Shown piece after piece: positions 8,047 through 17,191 of a stretch of 64,000 nucleotides of DNA. The notes beneath the pieces were generated by a model that ran no database searches, was not told the origin of the DNA, and worked only from the letters and a program-made list of their open reading frames with translations. Positions within the stretch are counted from its first letter, which is position 1. Each line of letters starts with the position of its first letter. A program made the position numbers and the translations under genes. The DNA lies in the NCBI GenBank assembly GCA_029975475.1, contig JARKPB010000008.1, positions 682,001 through 746,000 of the forward strand. Direction: 5' to 3'. The DNA comes from Anaerolineaceae bacterium (lineage in GTDB: Bacteria > Chloroflexota > Anaerolineae > Anaerolineales > Anaerolineaceae).

Positions 8047-9393
8047 TCAGCGCTCCAATAATCCTAGAACCACCGGTAATAACTGTTTCTTTCGAGAGAC
8101 TACCCCTTCTGCCAGTCGGGTGCCGTCCGGCATTGGTTTATATGGTAAATCTTCCATAATTGGAGGAGGGTTTACGGTGATCAGACGGCTGGAACCCCGG
8201 ACGACGTCGGTTACCATCAACATGGCAAAGTTTAAACCTTTAGATTCCCGAAGTTCTTCCAACGCTTTACGCAGCTCTTCCAATTTCTCGCTGACTTCGT
8301 ATAAATCCGTAACCTCTGCCTGGGCAACGGCGAAATCCAATCCGCCGGCACGATAAATCTTCATGTCACTCCGAACCACCTCTCGCGGAGCGCGCGCGCC
8401 CAGACCAGATCCTGCCAGCAATACTTTATCACCATATGTATCAATGGTCTCACCCGCCAGGGCAGAACCGCCTACAAACGCCCACCTCGCCAGGCGCTCG
8501 CCTGCCTGGCGGTCGCGTTCAGTCGTAGTCGGCGATTTTAATTTCAGCGTATCGGACAGCAGACCGGCGAGCATCATACCCGCCAGGCTCGGAGGAGCGG
8601 ACAGCCCGGAATCTTCAATTCGTTCCGAGACCAGCGTGCTGGTTGATCCGACGATATCCACCGTGAACTTGATAGGAATGTGGGTCGAAGGGTTTCCCAG
8701 CCGGTGGTGATCAAGGATTTCTATCAATTCCGCTTCATCAAGCGAACCAACCGCCTGCGAGGGCTCATTATGATCAACCAGTACCAGCTTGATGCGCGGC
8801 GGGTTTAAGATGTCGCGCTGGCGGCAAATCCCCATGTATCTTCCATTTTCATCCAGCACCCAAAACTCATCCCCTTCTTCGCGCAGCAACCGCTGAAGAA
8901 CATCCCGGATCCTTGTGCTGGCCTGAAATGCGGGGACATCGGTATCAGATGCTTCTGAACAGGGCAAAACTAGGATGTCGCTGAGACGCATTTCCTGCTG
9001 CGCGAGATGCGGTCCAACCAGCTTATTTACAAAAGTAAACATGGACCGCCCTGTGATCATTCCATACGGGGTGCCGTCCGGTTTAACTACCGGCGCTATT
9101 CCGCCAGTCTTCCCTGCGATTGACCATCCCTCACGCAATGGGCGATCGGGTGTTGTGGTATCCAGGCGGCGTGTGACGGATTCAAATCTTGGAGACGCAT
9201 CCGTTAACAGATACGGCGCATCTAACCCAAGGTGTTTAAGCACCCAGGCGGTCTGAGGGTTAACAGCCCCGGCCCGCGCGGCAACCGCATCAAGCCCATC
9301 CCTCTCTCGCAGCAGCCAGGCGTACCCCATCGCGGAAGCGATCGAGTCAGTATCCGGATTGACGTGTCCAACAACATAAATTGGTGAAGGCAT
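8047..9393 (-). CDS. ppaC: Manganese-dependent (family II) inorganic pyrophosphatase with CBS domains
   Basis: DHH-superfamily hydrolase of PPi, 448 residues. Metal-binding motifs: GHVNPDTDS near the N-terminus, VDHNE after the insert, and DHH (in ILDHHRLG). Between the first and second motif lies an insert of ~150 residues with two CBS-type repeats, as in nucleotide-regulated PPases; the DHHA2 domain closes the C-terminus. I chose ATG at 9391-9393 rather than a GTG at 9415-9417 because it places the first motif at the usual distance and avoids a 22-base overlap. It lies between two hydroxylase gene sets; its likely task is to remove PPi released by the MocA and CofC enzymes of the same unit, which is inference. 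Confidence 0.85.
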   Translation of the reverse strand: MPSPIYVVGHVNPDTDSIASAMGYAWLLRERDGLDAVAARAGAVNPQTAWVLKHLGLDAPYLLTDASPRFESVTRRLDTTTPDRPLREGWSIAGKTGGIAPVVKPDGTPYGMITGRSMFTFVNKLVGPHLAQQEMRLSDILVLPCSEASDTDVPAFQASTRIRDVLQRLLREEGDEFWVLDENGRYMGICRQRDILNPPRIKLVLVDHNEPSQAVGSLDEAELIEILDHHRLGNPSTHIPIKFTVDIVGSTSTLVSERIEDSGLSAPPSLAGMMLAGLLSDTLKLKSPTTTERDRQAGERLARWAFVGGSALAGETIDTYGDKVLLAGSGLGARAPREVVRSDMKIYRAGGLDFAVAQAEVTDLYEVSEKLEELRKALEELRESKGLNFAMLMVTDVVRGSSRLITVNPPPIMEDLPYKPMPDGTRLAEGVVSRKKQLLPVVLGLLER

Positions 9394-9395
9394 AG

Positions 9396-12371
9396 TTATT
9401 CTTTCATTGCACGCCACAGGCGTTCAGGTGTGATCGGAATGACATCAACATTTGCGCCAACCGCATTGAAAACAGCGTTGCCGACAGCCGGCGCAACTCC
9501 ATCCATTGGAATTTCAGCAACAGCTTTGACGCCGAAGGGATGACTGGGTTCGTAGGTTTGCACAAAAATTGCCTCAAGCCCAGGCATTTCGTCTGCCCGG
9601 AAGATATGATAATCGACCAGGTTTTTATCAAGCGGACGGCCCTTCTCGTCATACCGCATTTCCTCGCAGACCGCGTAGCCCAATGCCTGAGTCATTCCGC
9701 CCTCGATTTGACCGGATGCTGTCAGTGGGTTGACGATTACACCGGAATCCACCGCCATCACCAGCTGCTTGACTTCTACCTCACCTGTCTCGGTATCCAC
9801 CTCAACTTCCGCGAATTGGGCAGCGAATGGGGGCGGCGAAGAAGGAGACATATAGGAGGCAACGCCCATAATTTGTTCTTGATTATCGTGATGAAGCGCG
9901 TTGTGACCTATTTCAGACAATGTTAAAGATCGCCCATCCGGTGCCAGTGCGCAGCGGTTCTCAAGCCGAATATCATTTTCACCCAACTTCACCGTACCGG
10001 CTGAATTGAACATCGCTGCGGCCCGCTGTTTTATTTTATCAGCCACAATTTGGGCCGCCTTGACCACCGCCGTCCCGGAAATATAAGTGGTGCTGGAAGC
10101 GTATGCGCCTTTGTCAAATGGCGTGAAATCCGTATCGGAGGAATACACAAAAATATCTTCCACCGGAACACCCAGCACTTCGCCCGCCATCTGCGCCAAA
10201 ACGGTATCCGACCCAGTGCCTAAATCAGTCGCGCCGACCAGAAGAACAAAAGAACCGTCGTCCTGCATTTTGATTGAAGCGCCGCCCATATCGAGGTAAG
10301 GGATCGCCGTTCCCTGCATCACCAGCGCCGCTCCAATTCCCCGTTTCTTGGTGGGTTTATCAGCAGAATTGCGCCAGCTTTCGTTTCCAAATTTTTGATC
10401 CCAGCCAATGGCGGCTTTGCCCTGCCGAACGCATTCTTCAAGACCAACCGTATGAATGATCTCTGGCCGCGGCTCCCTGCCCTCGCTCCATGCCGTGGAG
10501 AAGGGATGTAACTCGCCTTCCCGTAAAGCATTTTTAAGCCGGAATTCTATCGGGTCAAGCCCCAGCGCGTGAGCAATTTTCTCAAGATGTCTTTCCAGCG
10601 GCCAGAATCCCTGGGGGACGCCGTAACCGCGATACGCTCCGGCTGGTGTATGGTTTGTGTAAACCACGTCAGCATAAAAACGAATGTTTGGCTGCTTGCG
10701 ATATTCGCCATCCCCGACATAAAGCGCCATGGATTTATGTCCGGTGTTGCCTGCCACTGTCAGCGCGTGGCAGCCGTATGCGCCGGTGTCACTGAGGACA
10801 TACATTTCATTAGCCGTGATGGTGCCGTCTTTTTTTACTCCGGTTTTCATGCGCGCCACCATTGGATGGCGCGATCGGGCGGCAATAAACTCTTCCTCGC
10901 GGCTGTATTCATACAGGACCGGCCGGCGAGTCGCTATGGTTAAGTGCGCGGCAACATCTTCAATTAATATTTCCTGCTTGCCCCCAAAGCCGCCGCCAAT
11001 TCTCGGTTTGATCACCCGAATCCGCTTCATGGGCAGTTTTAAGACTGGCGCAAGGATCCTGCGAACATGAAAGGGAACCTGCGTGCTGGTCTTTATAACC
11101 AGGCGGTCATCTTCATCCCAGTAGGTAAGAACCACGTGCGGCTCAATATGCGCCTGCTGAACTTTGGGCACCTCGTATTCTGCTTCAAAGATCTGGTCAG
11201 CTTCAGCAAACCCCTTTTCAACATTTCCAATATCAATCCGGATTTCCGCTGCAAGATTCCTGGCAGGGTTTGAGTCGGCAAAATTCACGTATTCCGGTTC
11301 GTCATGCAGGATGGTTTGATTGTCTAAGGCTTCTCGCGCATCCAGAATCGCCGGAAGCTCTTCGTAGGTGACTTTGATTAACGACAACGCTTTTTCAGCA
11401 ATTTCAGGTGTTTCAGCAGCCACAAACGCCACCCGGTCGCCGACATAACGCACTTTGTAATCAAGCGAAAAAGTATCCAGCGGCCCGGGGATTGGATCCG
11501 ATTGCCCCGCGGTTGAGTAAACCACCCGCGGGATATCCCTCCAGGTCAGAACGGCAGCGACACCCGGCAGCGCCTTTGCCGCGGAGGTGTCGATATCCAC
11601 AATCCGGGCATGTGCAACCGGGCTAAACAAGACCCTGGCGTAAAGCATGCCCCGCATCTCCATATCAGCCGTAAACGCCGGCTTTCCCTGAGCCAGTTTG
11701 AGCGCGTCGACTTTGATTTCAGGTTTTCCAACCTGTCGGGTGGTTTTTACGCCCGGCAAAGTCCAAATTTTTGGCATTACCCGTGTTTGTGTAAGCTGAG
11801 TGCCGCCGGACTGATCCTCAGGTGAAATGGGTTCGTTTGTCTGAAGTGGACCCAGGGAAAAGATTTCATCCTGAACACCGGACTCGCCCCGCAAAATTGC
11901 TGCTGCGCGCAGAATTGCCTGGACAGGTTTCTTGTAACCGGTGCACCTGCATAAAATTCCCGATAGCGCTTTTCGCGCATCATCCTCATTTGGATTTGGG
12001 TTTTGCCGCAGCAGTCGTAGGCTCGCCAGAAGCATCGCCGGGGTACAGTAACCGCACTGAATCGCGCCGACTTCAGCGAACGTGGTTTGCAGGACATGCA
12101 AACCTTCATTTGCGCGCCAGCCCTGCTGGGGATGTTCTCCTAGACCTTCAATGGTCTCAATGTCATGTCCGTCAGCCTGAGCAGCAAGAATGGAGCACGA
12201 ATTGACCAGCCGACCGTCCAACAGCACAGCGCACGCACCGCACTCCCCTTCTTTACAGCCGCCCCATTTCGCGCCAAACCATCCATTTTTTCTTAGAACC
12301 TGCAGAAGCGTGTCACCGGGCTGGCAATCGTATTCGTATTGCGTCTGGTTGATGCGTAGAGAGATAATCAC
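9396..12371 (-). CDS. Molybdenum hydroxylase, [2Fe-2S] + Mo-pterin fusion subunit
   Basis: 991-residue fusion. Residues 1-~155 carry both [2Fe-2S] clusters (C39, C44, C47, C59; C106, C109, C141, C143). Residues ~215-991 are the Mo-pterin part with GGGFGGKQ (459-466), GAYRGYGVPQ and a C-terminal AVAEIP containing the presumed catalytic Glu. Where bovine xanthine oxidase has Glu802, this protein has Gln466, so its substrate differs from that of the 735-residue paralogue. FAD would come from the short protein just upstream (12387-13127). Starts with GTG at 12369-12371 behind a strong GGAGGAAAA site. No CO-dehydrogenase signature. Confidence 0.9.
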   Translation of the reverse strand: MIISLRINQTQYEYDCQPGDTLLQVLRKNGWFGAKWGGCKEGECGACAVLLDGRLVNSCSILAAQADGHDIETIEGLGEHPQQGWRANEGLHVLQTTFAEVGAIQCGYCTPAMLLASLRLLRQNPNPNEDDARKALSGILCRCTGYKKPVQAILRAAAILRGESGVQDEIFSLGPLQTNEPISPEDQSGGTQLTQTRVMPKIWTLPGVKTTRQVGKPEIKVDALKLAQGKPAFTADMEMRGMLYARVLFSPVAHARIVDIDTSAAKALPGVAAVLTWRDIPRVVYSTAGQSDPIPGPLDTFSLDYKVRYVGDRVAFVAAETPEIAEKALSLIKVTYEELPAILDAREALDNQTILHDEPEYVNFADSNPARNLAAEIRIDIGNVEKGFAEADQIFEAEYEVPKVQQAHIEPHVVLTYWDEDDRLVIKTSTQVPFHVRRILAPVLKLPMKRIRVIKPRIGGGFGGKQEILIEDVAAHLTIATRRPVLYEYSREEEFIAARSRHPMVARMKTGVKKDGTITANEMYVLSDTGAYGCHALTVAGNTGHKSMALYVGDGEYRKQPNIRFYADVVYTNHTPAGAYRGYGVPQGFWPLERHLEKIAHALGLDPIEFRLKNALREGELHPFSTAWSEGREPRPEIIHTVGLEECVRQGKAAIGWDQKFGNESWRNSADKPTKKRGIGAALVMQGTAIPYLDMGGASIKMQDDGSFVLLVGATDLGTGSDTVLAQMAGEVLGVPVEDIFVYSSDTDFTPFDKGAYASSTTYISGTAVVKAAQIVADKIKQRAAAMFNSAGTVKLGENDIRLENRCALAPDGRSLTLSEIGHNALHHDNQEQIMGVASYMSPSSPPPFAAQFAEVEVDTETGEVEVKQLVMAVDSGVIVNPLTASGQIEGGMTQALGYAVCEEMRYDEKGRPLDKNLVDYHIFRADEMPGLEAIFVQTYEPSHPFGVKAVAEIPMDGVAPAVGNAVFNAVGANVDVIPITPERLWRAMKE

Positions 12372-12386
12372 GATTTTCCTCCGGGA

Positions 12387-13127
12387 TCACATTCCTGAGA
12401 GAATTCTTCTGAATAAGGCAACCACCGAGTCAGCCCTGTAATCCGGGCTTGCCCAGTGATCCGCAAATTGGCGGCTGGCGCTGCGCAGACCCTCTTCAAC
12501 CCCTTCTGTTCCATTGCCGTCCGCGATTAACATGGGTTTTGCAGATGAACTCCCCATGACTACACGCAGTCTCCCGGATTTCCATCGAGCGACGCTTACC
12601 GACAAGAAAGGCACATCCAGCGGAGAGCGCTCAACAGATTCGACCCGTATTTCAACGCTGGCGGGCAGCCGAATTTCGCTTAATAGAAGCCCGCTGTTCC
12701 CCATTGCCAGCCAATCACCGTAAGACACACTGGCCGCGCCTGGTTCCCAGATGAGAAGCGCGTCCGCTGCCAGCGCAGCGCAGGCGAACAACGAGGTGCC
12801 GCTCGCAGATAGAAGGGTCCCGCCAGCTGTTGCGGTTTGACGGAGATTGATTGTTCCCTCTCTCCTCAAGGCGAGCCGGTAGGCCTCTGGTAATCCATGC
12901 CAGCTTTCTATATCCGCGAGCCTGGCACCGGCGCCAATCGTGAATCCATCCTGAGAACTGGAAAATGAATCCAGATGCAGGGCTTGAATATCCACAACTT
13001 CTATTGGCTCCCCGCGATATTGGCTTAAACGGGTTCCGCCAGCAAGAACAACCGTTTTCGGCTGTTTTCGAGATAGCAGTGATAAAGCTAGCTCTTTGGT
13101 ATCGGGCCTGTGGTACTGGGTAATCAT
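12387..13127 (-). CDS. Divergent FAD-binding subunit of molybdenum hydroxylase
   Basis: 246 residues, against ~285 for ordinary CoxM/XdhB subunits. The first FAD motif is recognisable as AGGTRL (29-34; usual form AGGTDL) and the second as NLRQTATAGGTLL (~112-124; usual form IRN.GT.GGN). The C-terminal CO-dehydrogenase flavoprotein domain appears shortened. It precedes the [2Fe-2S]+Mo fusion by 15 bases, so it is most likely that enzyme's electron-exit subunit. Weakening of both FAD motifs raises the possibility that it binds flavin poorly, or passes electrons to something other than NAD+. Confidence 0.78.
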   Translation of the reverse strand: MITQYHRPDTKELALSLLSRKQPKTVVLAGGTRLSQYRGEPIEVVDIQALHLDSFSSSQDGFTIGAGARLADIESWHGLPEAYRLALRREGTINLRQTATAGGTLLSASGTSLFACAALAADALLIWEPGAASVSYGDWLAMGNSGLLLSEIRLPASVEIRVESVERSPLDVPFLSVSVARWKSGRLRVVMGSSSAKPMLIADGNGTEGVEEGLRSASRQFADHWASPDYRADSVVALFRRILSGM

Positions 13128-13138
13128 TGTCCTGGGTC

Positions 13139-14137
13139 CTATTTTTGCGCGAAAGTATCAATTAATAATTTTACATCACCAGCAACCGGGTACAAAATCG
13201 GGCATGTACAACCATGTTTTTTATATTCCTCAACCTTCGCCCGGGCTTCAGCCGGTGTGCCAGAAGCCGTAATGCGCATAATTAAATCTTCTGGCACCAG
13301 ATGCTTTGCTTTCTGAATCTGCTCATGGGTCGCTGGCCATCCCAGGATGGATTGAATTTTCTCAACAATTTCCATAGAGACATTTGACGCCTTCGCGATA
13401 TGCGGCTGCTGGGCCAGATACTGGGTCAGTAATTCGCGGGCGAAATCAATGGCCCGGTCATGATCTTCATCAACACTGCAAACAACCAGTTGGGGCCGGT
13501 CAATTTGGTCCAGAGTTTTTCCTGCTTTTTTAGCGCCGGCTTGCAGCAATTCCAGCGCTCGTTCGTTATAATCGGGCGAGACGCAGTAGTTCAAAACGAC
13601 GCCGTCACATATTTCTCCGGTTAGTTCCATCATCTGGTCGCCAGTCGCGCCGATATAAATTGGCACGTTGCGCGGTTCGCGCCTTCCATGCACCACATCC
13701 AGTTCAATCCCATTGACGTGGATAAATTCGCCATCAAACGTTACCCGCTCCATCGCCAGCAGCCGCCGCATCACAAGCACAGTCTCCTTCATAGCGGTCA
13801 GCGGCTTTCGCCGATCAATACCAACATTCTTTGCCAGCGGATCCCACCATGCGCCAATGCCGCAGATAATCCGGTTTGGCGCCAGGTCATCCAGTGTCAG
13901 GAACGTCGATGCCAGCAGCCCAATATTCCGGGTCCAATTATTAATGACCCCCGAGCCGATTTTTATTTTTTCTGTGACAGCCGCATAGGCAGCCATAGGA
14001 ACAATCGCATCTCTAACCAGGCGGCTTTCTGCCTGCCAGATGGCTTCAAACCCTCTTTCTTCCGCGTATCGCGCGTAGTCAAGACCATCCCTTAAGTCAT
14101 GGGCATCTTGCAGATAAAGGGCAACTCGTTCGGTCAT
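13139..14137 (-). CDS. LLM-class (luciferase-like) F420-dependent oxidoreductase
   Basis: 332-residue TIM-barrel protein of the bacterial luciferase superfamily, related to methylenetetrahydromethanopterin reductase and F420-dependent glucose-6-phosphate dehydrogenase. Recognisable parts: the N-terminal barrel strand with [21 protein letters not shown], and CGIGAWWDP around 96-104, then PIYIGATG. Such proteins bind F420 or FMN; F420 is favoured because cofC, cofD, cofE and the F420:NADP oxidoreductase are immediately upstream. Start set at ATG 14135-14137, which has GGAGG at ideal spacing, not at the TTG 12 bases earlier. Substrate unknown; a hydride donor or acceptor role beside the Mo hydroxylases is an inference. 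Confidence 0.85.
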   Translation of the reverse strand: MTERVALYLQDAHDLRDGLDYARYAEERGFEAIWQAESRLVRDAIVPMAAYAAVTEKIKIGSGVINNWTRNIGLLASTFLTLDDLAPNRIICGIGAWWDPLAKNVGIDRRKPLTAMKETVLVMRRLLAMERVTFDGEFIHVNGIELDVVHGRREPRNVPIYIGATGDQMMELTGEICDGVVLNYCVSPDYNERALELLQAGAKKAGKTLDQIDRPQLVVCSVDEDHDRAIDFARELLTQYLAQQPHIAKASNVSMEIVEKIQSILGWPATHEQIQKAKHLVPEDLIMRITASGTPAEARAKVEEYKKHGCTCPILYPVAGDVKLLIDTFAQK

Positions 14138-14149
14138 TTTAGCCTCCAA

Positions 14150-14779
14150 TTATTGGGTCGCAAATACAGAATTGGGCATCGCTTTTTTGATCATGAACAG
14201 GTCATCGGGCAAATCGAGGTCAAAGGACAGCGCCTCATTTTCAAAAATTGTGAGATTTAAACCCTTTTTCTGGGCATACATCACGTGCCTTGCAAATGAA
14301 TGCGGGCCAAAAAAGTATGGGATTGCCCCAGGAGGAGACACGACCAGAGCATTTGTCCCGTCCCTACGGTGATCCGGGGTAATAATTACTCCGTCAGGGA
14401 CTGATGAGCGGCAGTCAATTAATGCGTTAACAGCCTCACGGGTAAGCAATGGCAGGTCAGCGGGAAGGATCATGATCTCTTCCACGCCATCAGCCTGTAA
14501 TTCCAGAGTCGCCTGATGCAGGGCAGCATTTAACCCTTGAGGATTCCTTTCGATAATCCAGGTAACCGGTGAATGAATTTCACCGCATGCGGCCGATTCT
14601 GCCCTTTCAACGCTAACCACAGCGATTCCTTGTATCGACTTTATCTGATTCAGAACACGCATGGTATTCTGGAATAGCGTCCGGCTGATTTCATAGCGCT
14701 CCACGTCCGTAAGAATAGAACGAAGGCGGGTCTTCGAATCAGAAAATGGTTTGATAGGAACCAGAGCCCATCGAATCAT
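14150..14779 (-). CDS. cofC: CofC: 2-phospho-L-lactate (or PEP) guanylyltransferase
   Basis: Nucleotidyltransferase of coenzyme F420 synthesis that joins GMP from GTP to 2-phospho-L-lactate or phosphoenolpyruvate, releasing PPi. 209 residues, normal length. Seen: N-terminal WALVPIKPFSDSKTRL (4-19), equivalent to the P-loop-like nucleotide site; ILPADLPLL (~101-109) with the metal-binding Asp; and the late SFDLDLPDDL segment. The sequence does not tell which three-carbon acid is used. The ATG overlaps the cofD stop by 4 bases (ATGA). Confidence 0.92.
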   Translation of the reverse strand: MIRWALVPIKPFSDSKTRLRSILTDVERYEISRTLFQNTMRVLNQIKSIQGIAVVSVERAESAACGEIHSPVTWIIERNPQGLNAALHQATLELQADGVEEIMILPADLPLLTREAVNALIDCRSSVPDGVIITPDHRRDGTNALVVSPPGAIPYFFGPHSFARHVMYAQKKGLNLTIFENEALSFDLDLPDDLFMIKKAMPNSVFATQ

Positions 14780-15726
14780 CGATTAATTCCCAGAGCAAAA
14801 CTGATCACAAACCTGGCCAGTGTTTCCCGATCGCTTGCTGAACGCATTATGGTATTGGTATCCACTGTCATTATACCCCAGCGCGATTTGATCCGATTTG
14901 CGCAAGCTGCATCCTCGGTATCAATGATGAAATGACTGATTAATTCATGATAGGTATTCGCAACCGCCTCTGCAGATGGAGTGATGCCCATTTCCTGATA
15001 CATTTTTGCAGCCGGGCCCTTGATGGTTTTGCCGCTAACAATCGGGGAGACAGCTGCGATCGTTTTTCCCGTCAAAGCTTCTTTATATCCAGGAATTGCC
15101 AGAATAGGCCCAATGCTGACCCAGGGATTAGATGGGCAGATAACGATCAGATCCGCAGCGCGGATTGCTTCGATCGCAGCCAGAAGAGGCTTCGCCGTTT
15201 CAGCATTATGAAAAACAAACCCGCTGACTTCAGGTTCGCACTGCAACCGCACAAAGTATTCCTGGAAATCCAAGATTTTCTGCCCTCTGGTAATAACTTT
15301 TGTCTGAACCGGTTCGTTACACATTGGCAAAACACCCGGTTTTACCCCGAATGCTCGCGTCTGCCAGGTGGTAATGGCTTCCAAAGATTCGCCGCTGTGC
15401 TTTCGTCTTGTTCGCTCAAGATGCCAAGCCAGATCAAGATCGCCCAGGCGAAACCAGGCTTCGCTCCCCAGGCGAATTCGCTCTTCATGCACTCGCCAGC
15501 TCTCATCTGCTCTGCCCCATCCAGTTGTGGGATTGGCAATTCCTGCCAGCGTGTACACCATCGTATCAATATCAGGGCAAATATACAAACCGCAATATTC
15601 AAAATCATCGCCGGTGTTGACGATGATTTTCAGCTGCTCTGACGGCAAGACCCTCGCGAGTCCATCAGCTAATTTAGCCCCGCCAACACCGCCGGCGAGA
15701 GCAACAATTTGCAAATTCTGATCCAT
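14776..15726 (-). CDS. cofD: CofD: 2-phospho-L-lactate transferase (F420-0 synthesis)
   Basis: Transfers the phospholactyl (or enolpyruvyl) group from the CofC product to the riboflavin-like deazaflavin FO, giving F420-0. 316 residues, normal length. Characteristic N-terminal ALAGGVGGAKLADGL (9-23), NTGDD (37-41) and CPDIDTMVYTLAG (50-62), which build the FO and GDP sites. Lies between cofE (9 bases upstream) and cofC (4-base overlap). The FO synthase genes cofG/cofH (fbiC) are not in this window and must be elsewhere for the pathway to work. Confidence 0.94.
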   Translation of the reverse strand: MDQNLQIVALAGGVGGAKLADGLARVLPSEQLKIIVNTGDDFEYCGLYICPDIDTMVYTLAGIANPTTGWGRADESWRVHEERIRLGSEAWFRLGDLDLAWHLERTRRKHSGESLEAITTWQTRAFGVKPGVLPMCNEPVQTKVITRGQKILDFQEYFVRLQCEPEVSGFVFHNAETAKPLLAAIEAIRAADLIVICPSNPWVSIGPILAIPGYKEALTGKTIAAVSPIVSGKTIKGPAAKMYQEMGITPSAEAVANTYHELISHFIIDTEDAACANRIKSRWGIMTVDTNTIMRSASDRETLARFVISFALGINR

Positions 15727-15735
15727 ATGCGCTCA

Positions 15736-16509
15736 CTACCGGAATAAATCCATATCTTTTGGGCGTACCAACTCTTGAACGGATCCGCTCGAAAGCGGAT
15801 ACGGATAGCCGCGCGCCAGAACAGCCGGGATGCGTTCGGCCGCCTGTCCCATGATCAGAGATGCTGCGCCAGCCAGCTCGTCTGCGGCAGCAACCTGTGT
15901 GATCCGCAATTTATACCCGTAAATGTCTTCCCATCCACGCAAATCTACCAGCGCGTGGAAACCGGCGATGCCAATCGTCGTGCCCACCGTGCCCAGCCGC
16001 CATGCTCTTCCGTGCGAATCTATGATTAATACACCGATAATTTTGCCGGTCTCTTTTTCTATTCTTTCTTTGATTGAATTTGCCGACCCGTCAGGATCAA
16101 CCGGCAGCAGTAAAACATAATCATCACCAGTGCCCTCGGGGCCAGAGACGTTGGAATGATCGATCCCGGCGTTGGCACAGACAAAACCCAGTTTATGCCG
16201 AACGATCAAGGTCCCCGGCCGGGTTCTTAACACTTCTGCGCTTTCCCTCAGGACCAGTTCAACAAAGGCAGGATCTTTTTCAGTGGTTTCGGCGATTCTT
16301 CTCGCTTCGGCGGAAGGCTCAATTTCGCTCAATTTATAAATTCGCCCCTCAGCTTTGGAAACGATTTTTTGAGCAAGCACCAGAATATCGCCGTCCTCAA
16401 TACGCAGGTTATTTTCTGTCAGAACGCGCAGTAAAAGACCGGGCAAATCGTCTCCCGGTTTTATCATGGGTAATCCATTCAGCGGAAATAGCTGCAAAGG
16501 GACAGCCAT
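15736..16509 (-). CDS. cofE: CofE: coenzyme F420-0:L-glutamate ligase
   Basis: GTP-dependent ligase adding the gamma-linked glutamate tail to F420-0. 257 residues; begins with LFPLNGLPMIKPGDDL, has ILVLAQKIVSKAEGR (~44-58), which is diagnostic, and RPGTLIVRHKLGFVCANAGID in the middle with the metal and nucleotide ligands. It is the short archaeal-type CofE, without the C-terminal FMN reductase domain found in actinobacterial FbiB. I use ATG at 16507-16509: AAGGGA precedes it and it clears the upstream stop, while the longer frame would overlap the neighbour by 50 bases. Confidence 0.93.
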   Translation of the reverse strand: MAVPLQLFPLNGLPMIKPGDDLPGLLLRVLTENNLRIEDGDILVLAQKIVSKAEGRIYKLSEIEPSAEARRIAETTEKDPAFVELVLRESAEVLRTRPGTLIVRHKLGFVCANAGIDHSNVSGPEGTGDDYVLLLPVDPDGSANSIKERIEKETGKIIGVLIIDSHGRAWRLGTVGTTIGIAGFHALVDLRGWEDIYGYKLRITQVAAADELAGAASLIMGQAAERIPAVLARGYPYPLSSGSVQELVRPKDMDLFR

Positions 16510-16513
16510 CGGA

Positions 16514-17173
16514 TTAATCCCTTGGAATTCCTGTGATTTGGATTCCGGCCGCGCTTGTCCCAAATTGCTTATTAAGGTGGATTAAGATCGAAGTTAATCC
16601 TTCAGCAACCACGGAATTTTCAAGTGGGCCGGCGTCCCACCCCTTTAGACCGACATCTTTAACCAGATCCAGGACGGTTTTTCTGGTTTCTTTTGACCCA
16701 CCAGTGACCAGCACATCGCAGATCGCTTCGGTTTCATCATCCAGTAAATGCTCGTATGATATATTTTGAAAAGCAGAAACGACTTCCACTTCATCGCCCA
16801 AAATTTCACGTGCTTCCAGTGCCGCGCTGCCAGCCGCCGGCAGCTGCACACGGGTAACTTTAGGTGGAACCAGAGGTACAGTCACGTCAATCAACAACTT
16901 GCCTTTCAACACCGGCTTTAACTCTTCCAGGATGGCTTTATGAGCCTGATAAGGCACGGTCAGTACCGCAAGCTCAGCCTGAGCAGCCGCCTCAGAATTA
17001 ATCATTCCCGAAATTTTGATGTCCCCAGAAAACAACTTGCGTAAATCTTCAACCGCAGCGGTGGCTTTTTCCAGGCTGCGAGATCCAATAATGATCTCAT
17101 GACCAGCCTTTAGCCACCGATACGCTAGACCCTTTCCTTCTTTTCCGGTTCCGCCAATGATCGCGATCTTCAT
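16514..17173 (-). CDS. npdG: F420H2:NADP+ oxidoreductase (NADPH-dependent F420 reductase)
   Basis: Exchanges hydride between F420H2 and NADP+. 219 residues. N-terminal Rossmann fold IAIIGGTGKEGKGLA (3-17) followed by GSRSLEKA, where the serine and arginine are the usual NADP 2'-phosphate ligands; VLTVPYQAH (~72-80) and TGGSKETRK in the C-terminal half are typical of the family. Four bases upstream of cofE; ribosome site AGGAAAAG. It supplies the link between the F420 pool and NADPH for the adjacent luciferase-like enzyme. Confidence 0.92.
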   Translation of the reverse strand: MKIAIIGGTGKEGKGLAYRWLKAGHEIIIGSRSLEKATAAVEDLRKLFSGDIKISGMINSEAAAQAELAVLTVPYQAHKAILEELKPVLKGKLLIDVTVPLVPPKVTRVQLPAAGSAALEAREILGDEVEVVSAFQNISYEHLLDDETEAICDVLVTGGSKETRKTVLDLVKDVGLKGWDAGPLENSVVAEGLTSILIHLNKQFGTSAAGIQITGIPRD

Positions 17174-17191
17174 GAAGCTTTTCCTCCGAAA

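Noticed and set aside
3222-12371. Selenocysteine (in-frame TGA) in the Mo hydroxylases
   Set aside because: Both Mo subunits are uninterrupted frames. Selenium-dependent hydroxylases carry a labile selenium ligand, not Sec, so none is needed.
14947-15642. 231-residue plus-strand frame opposite cofD
   Set aside because: Antisense shadow; cofD motifs on the minus strand are unambiguous.
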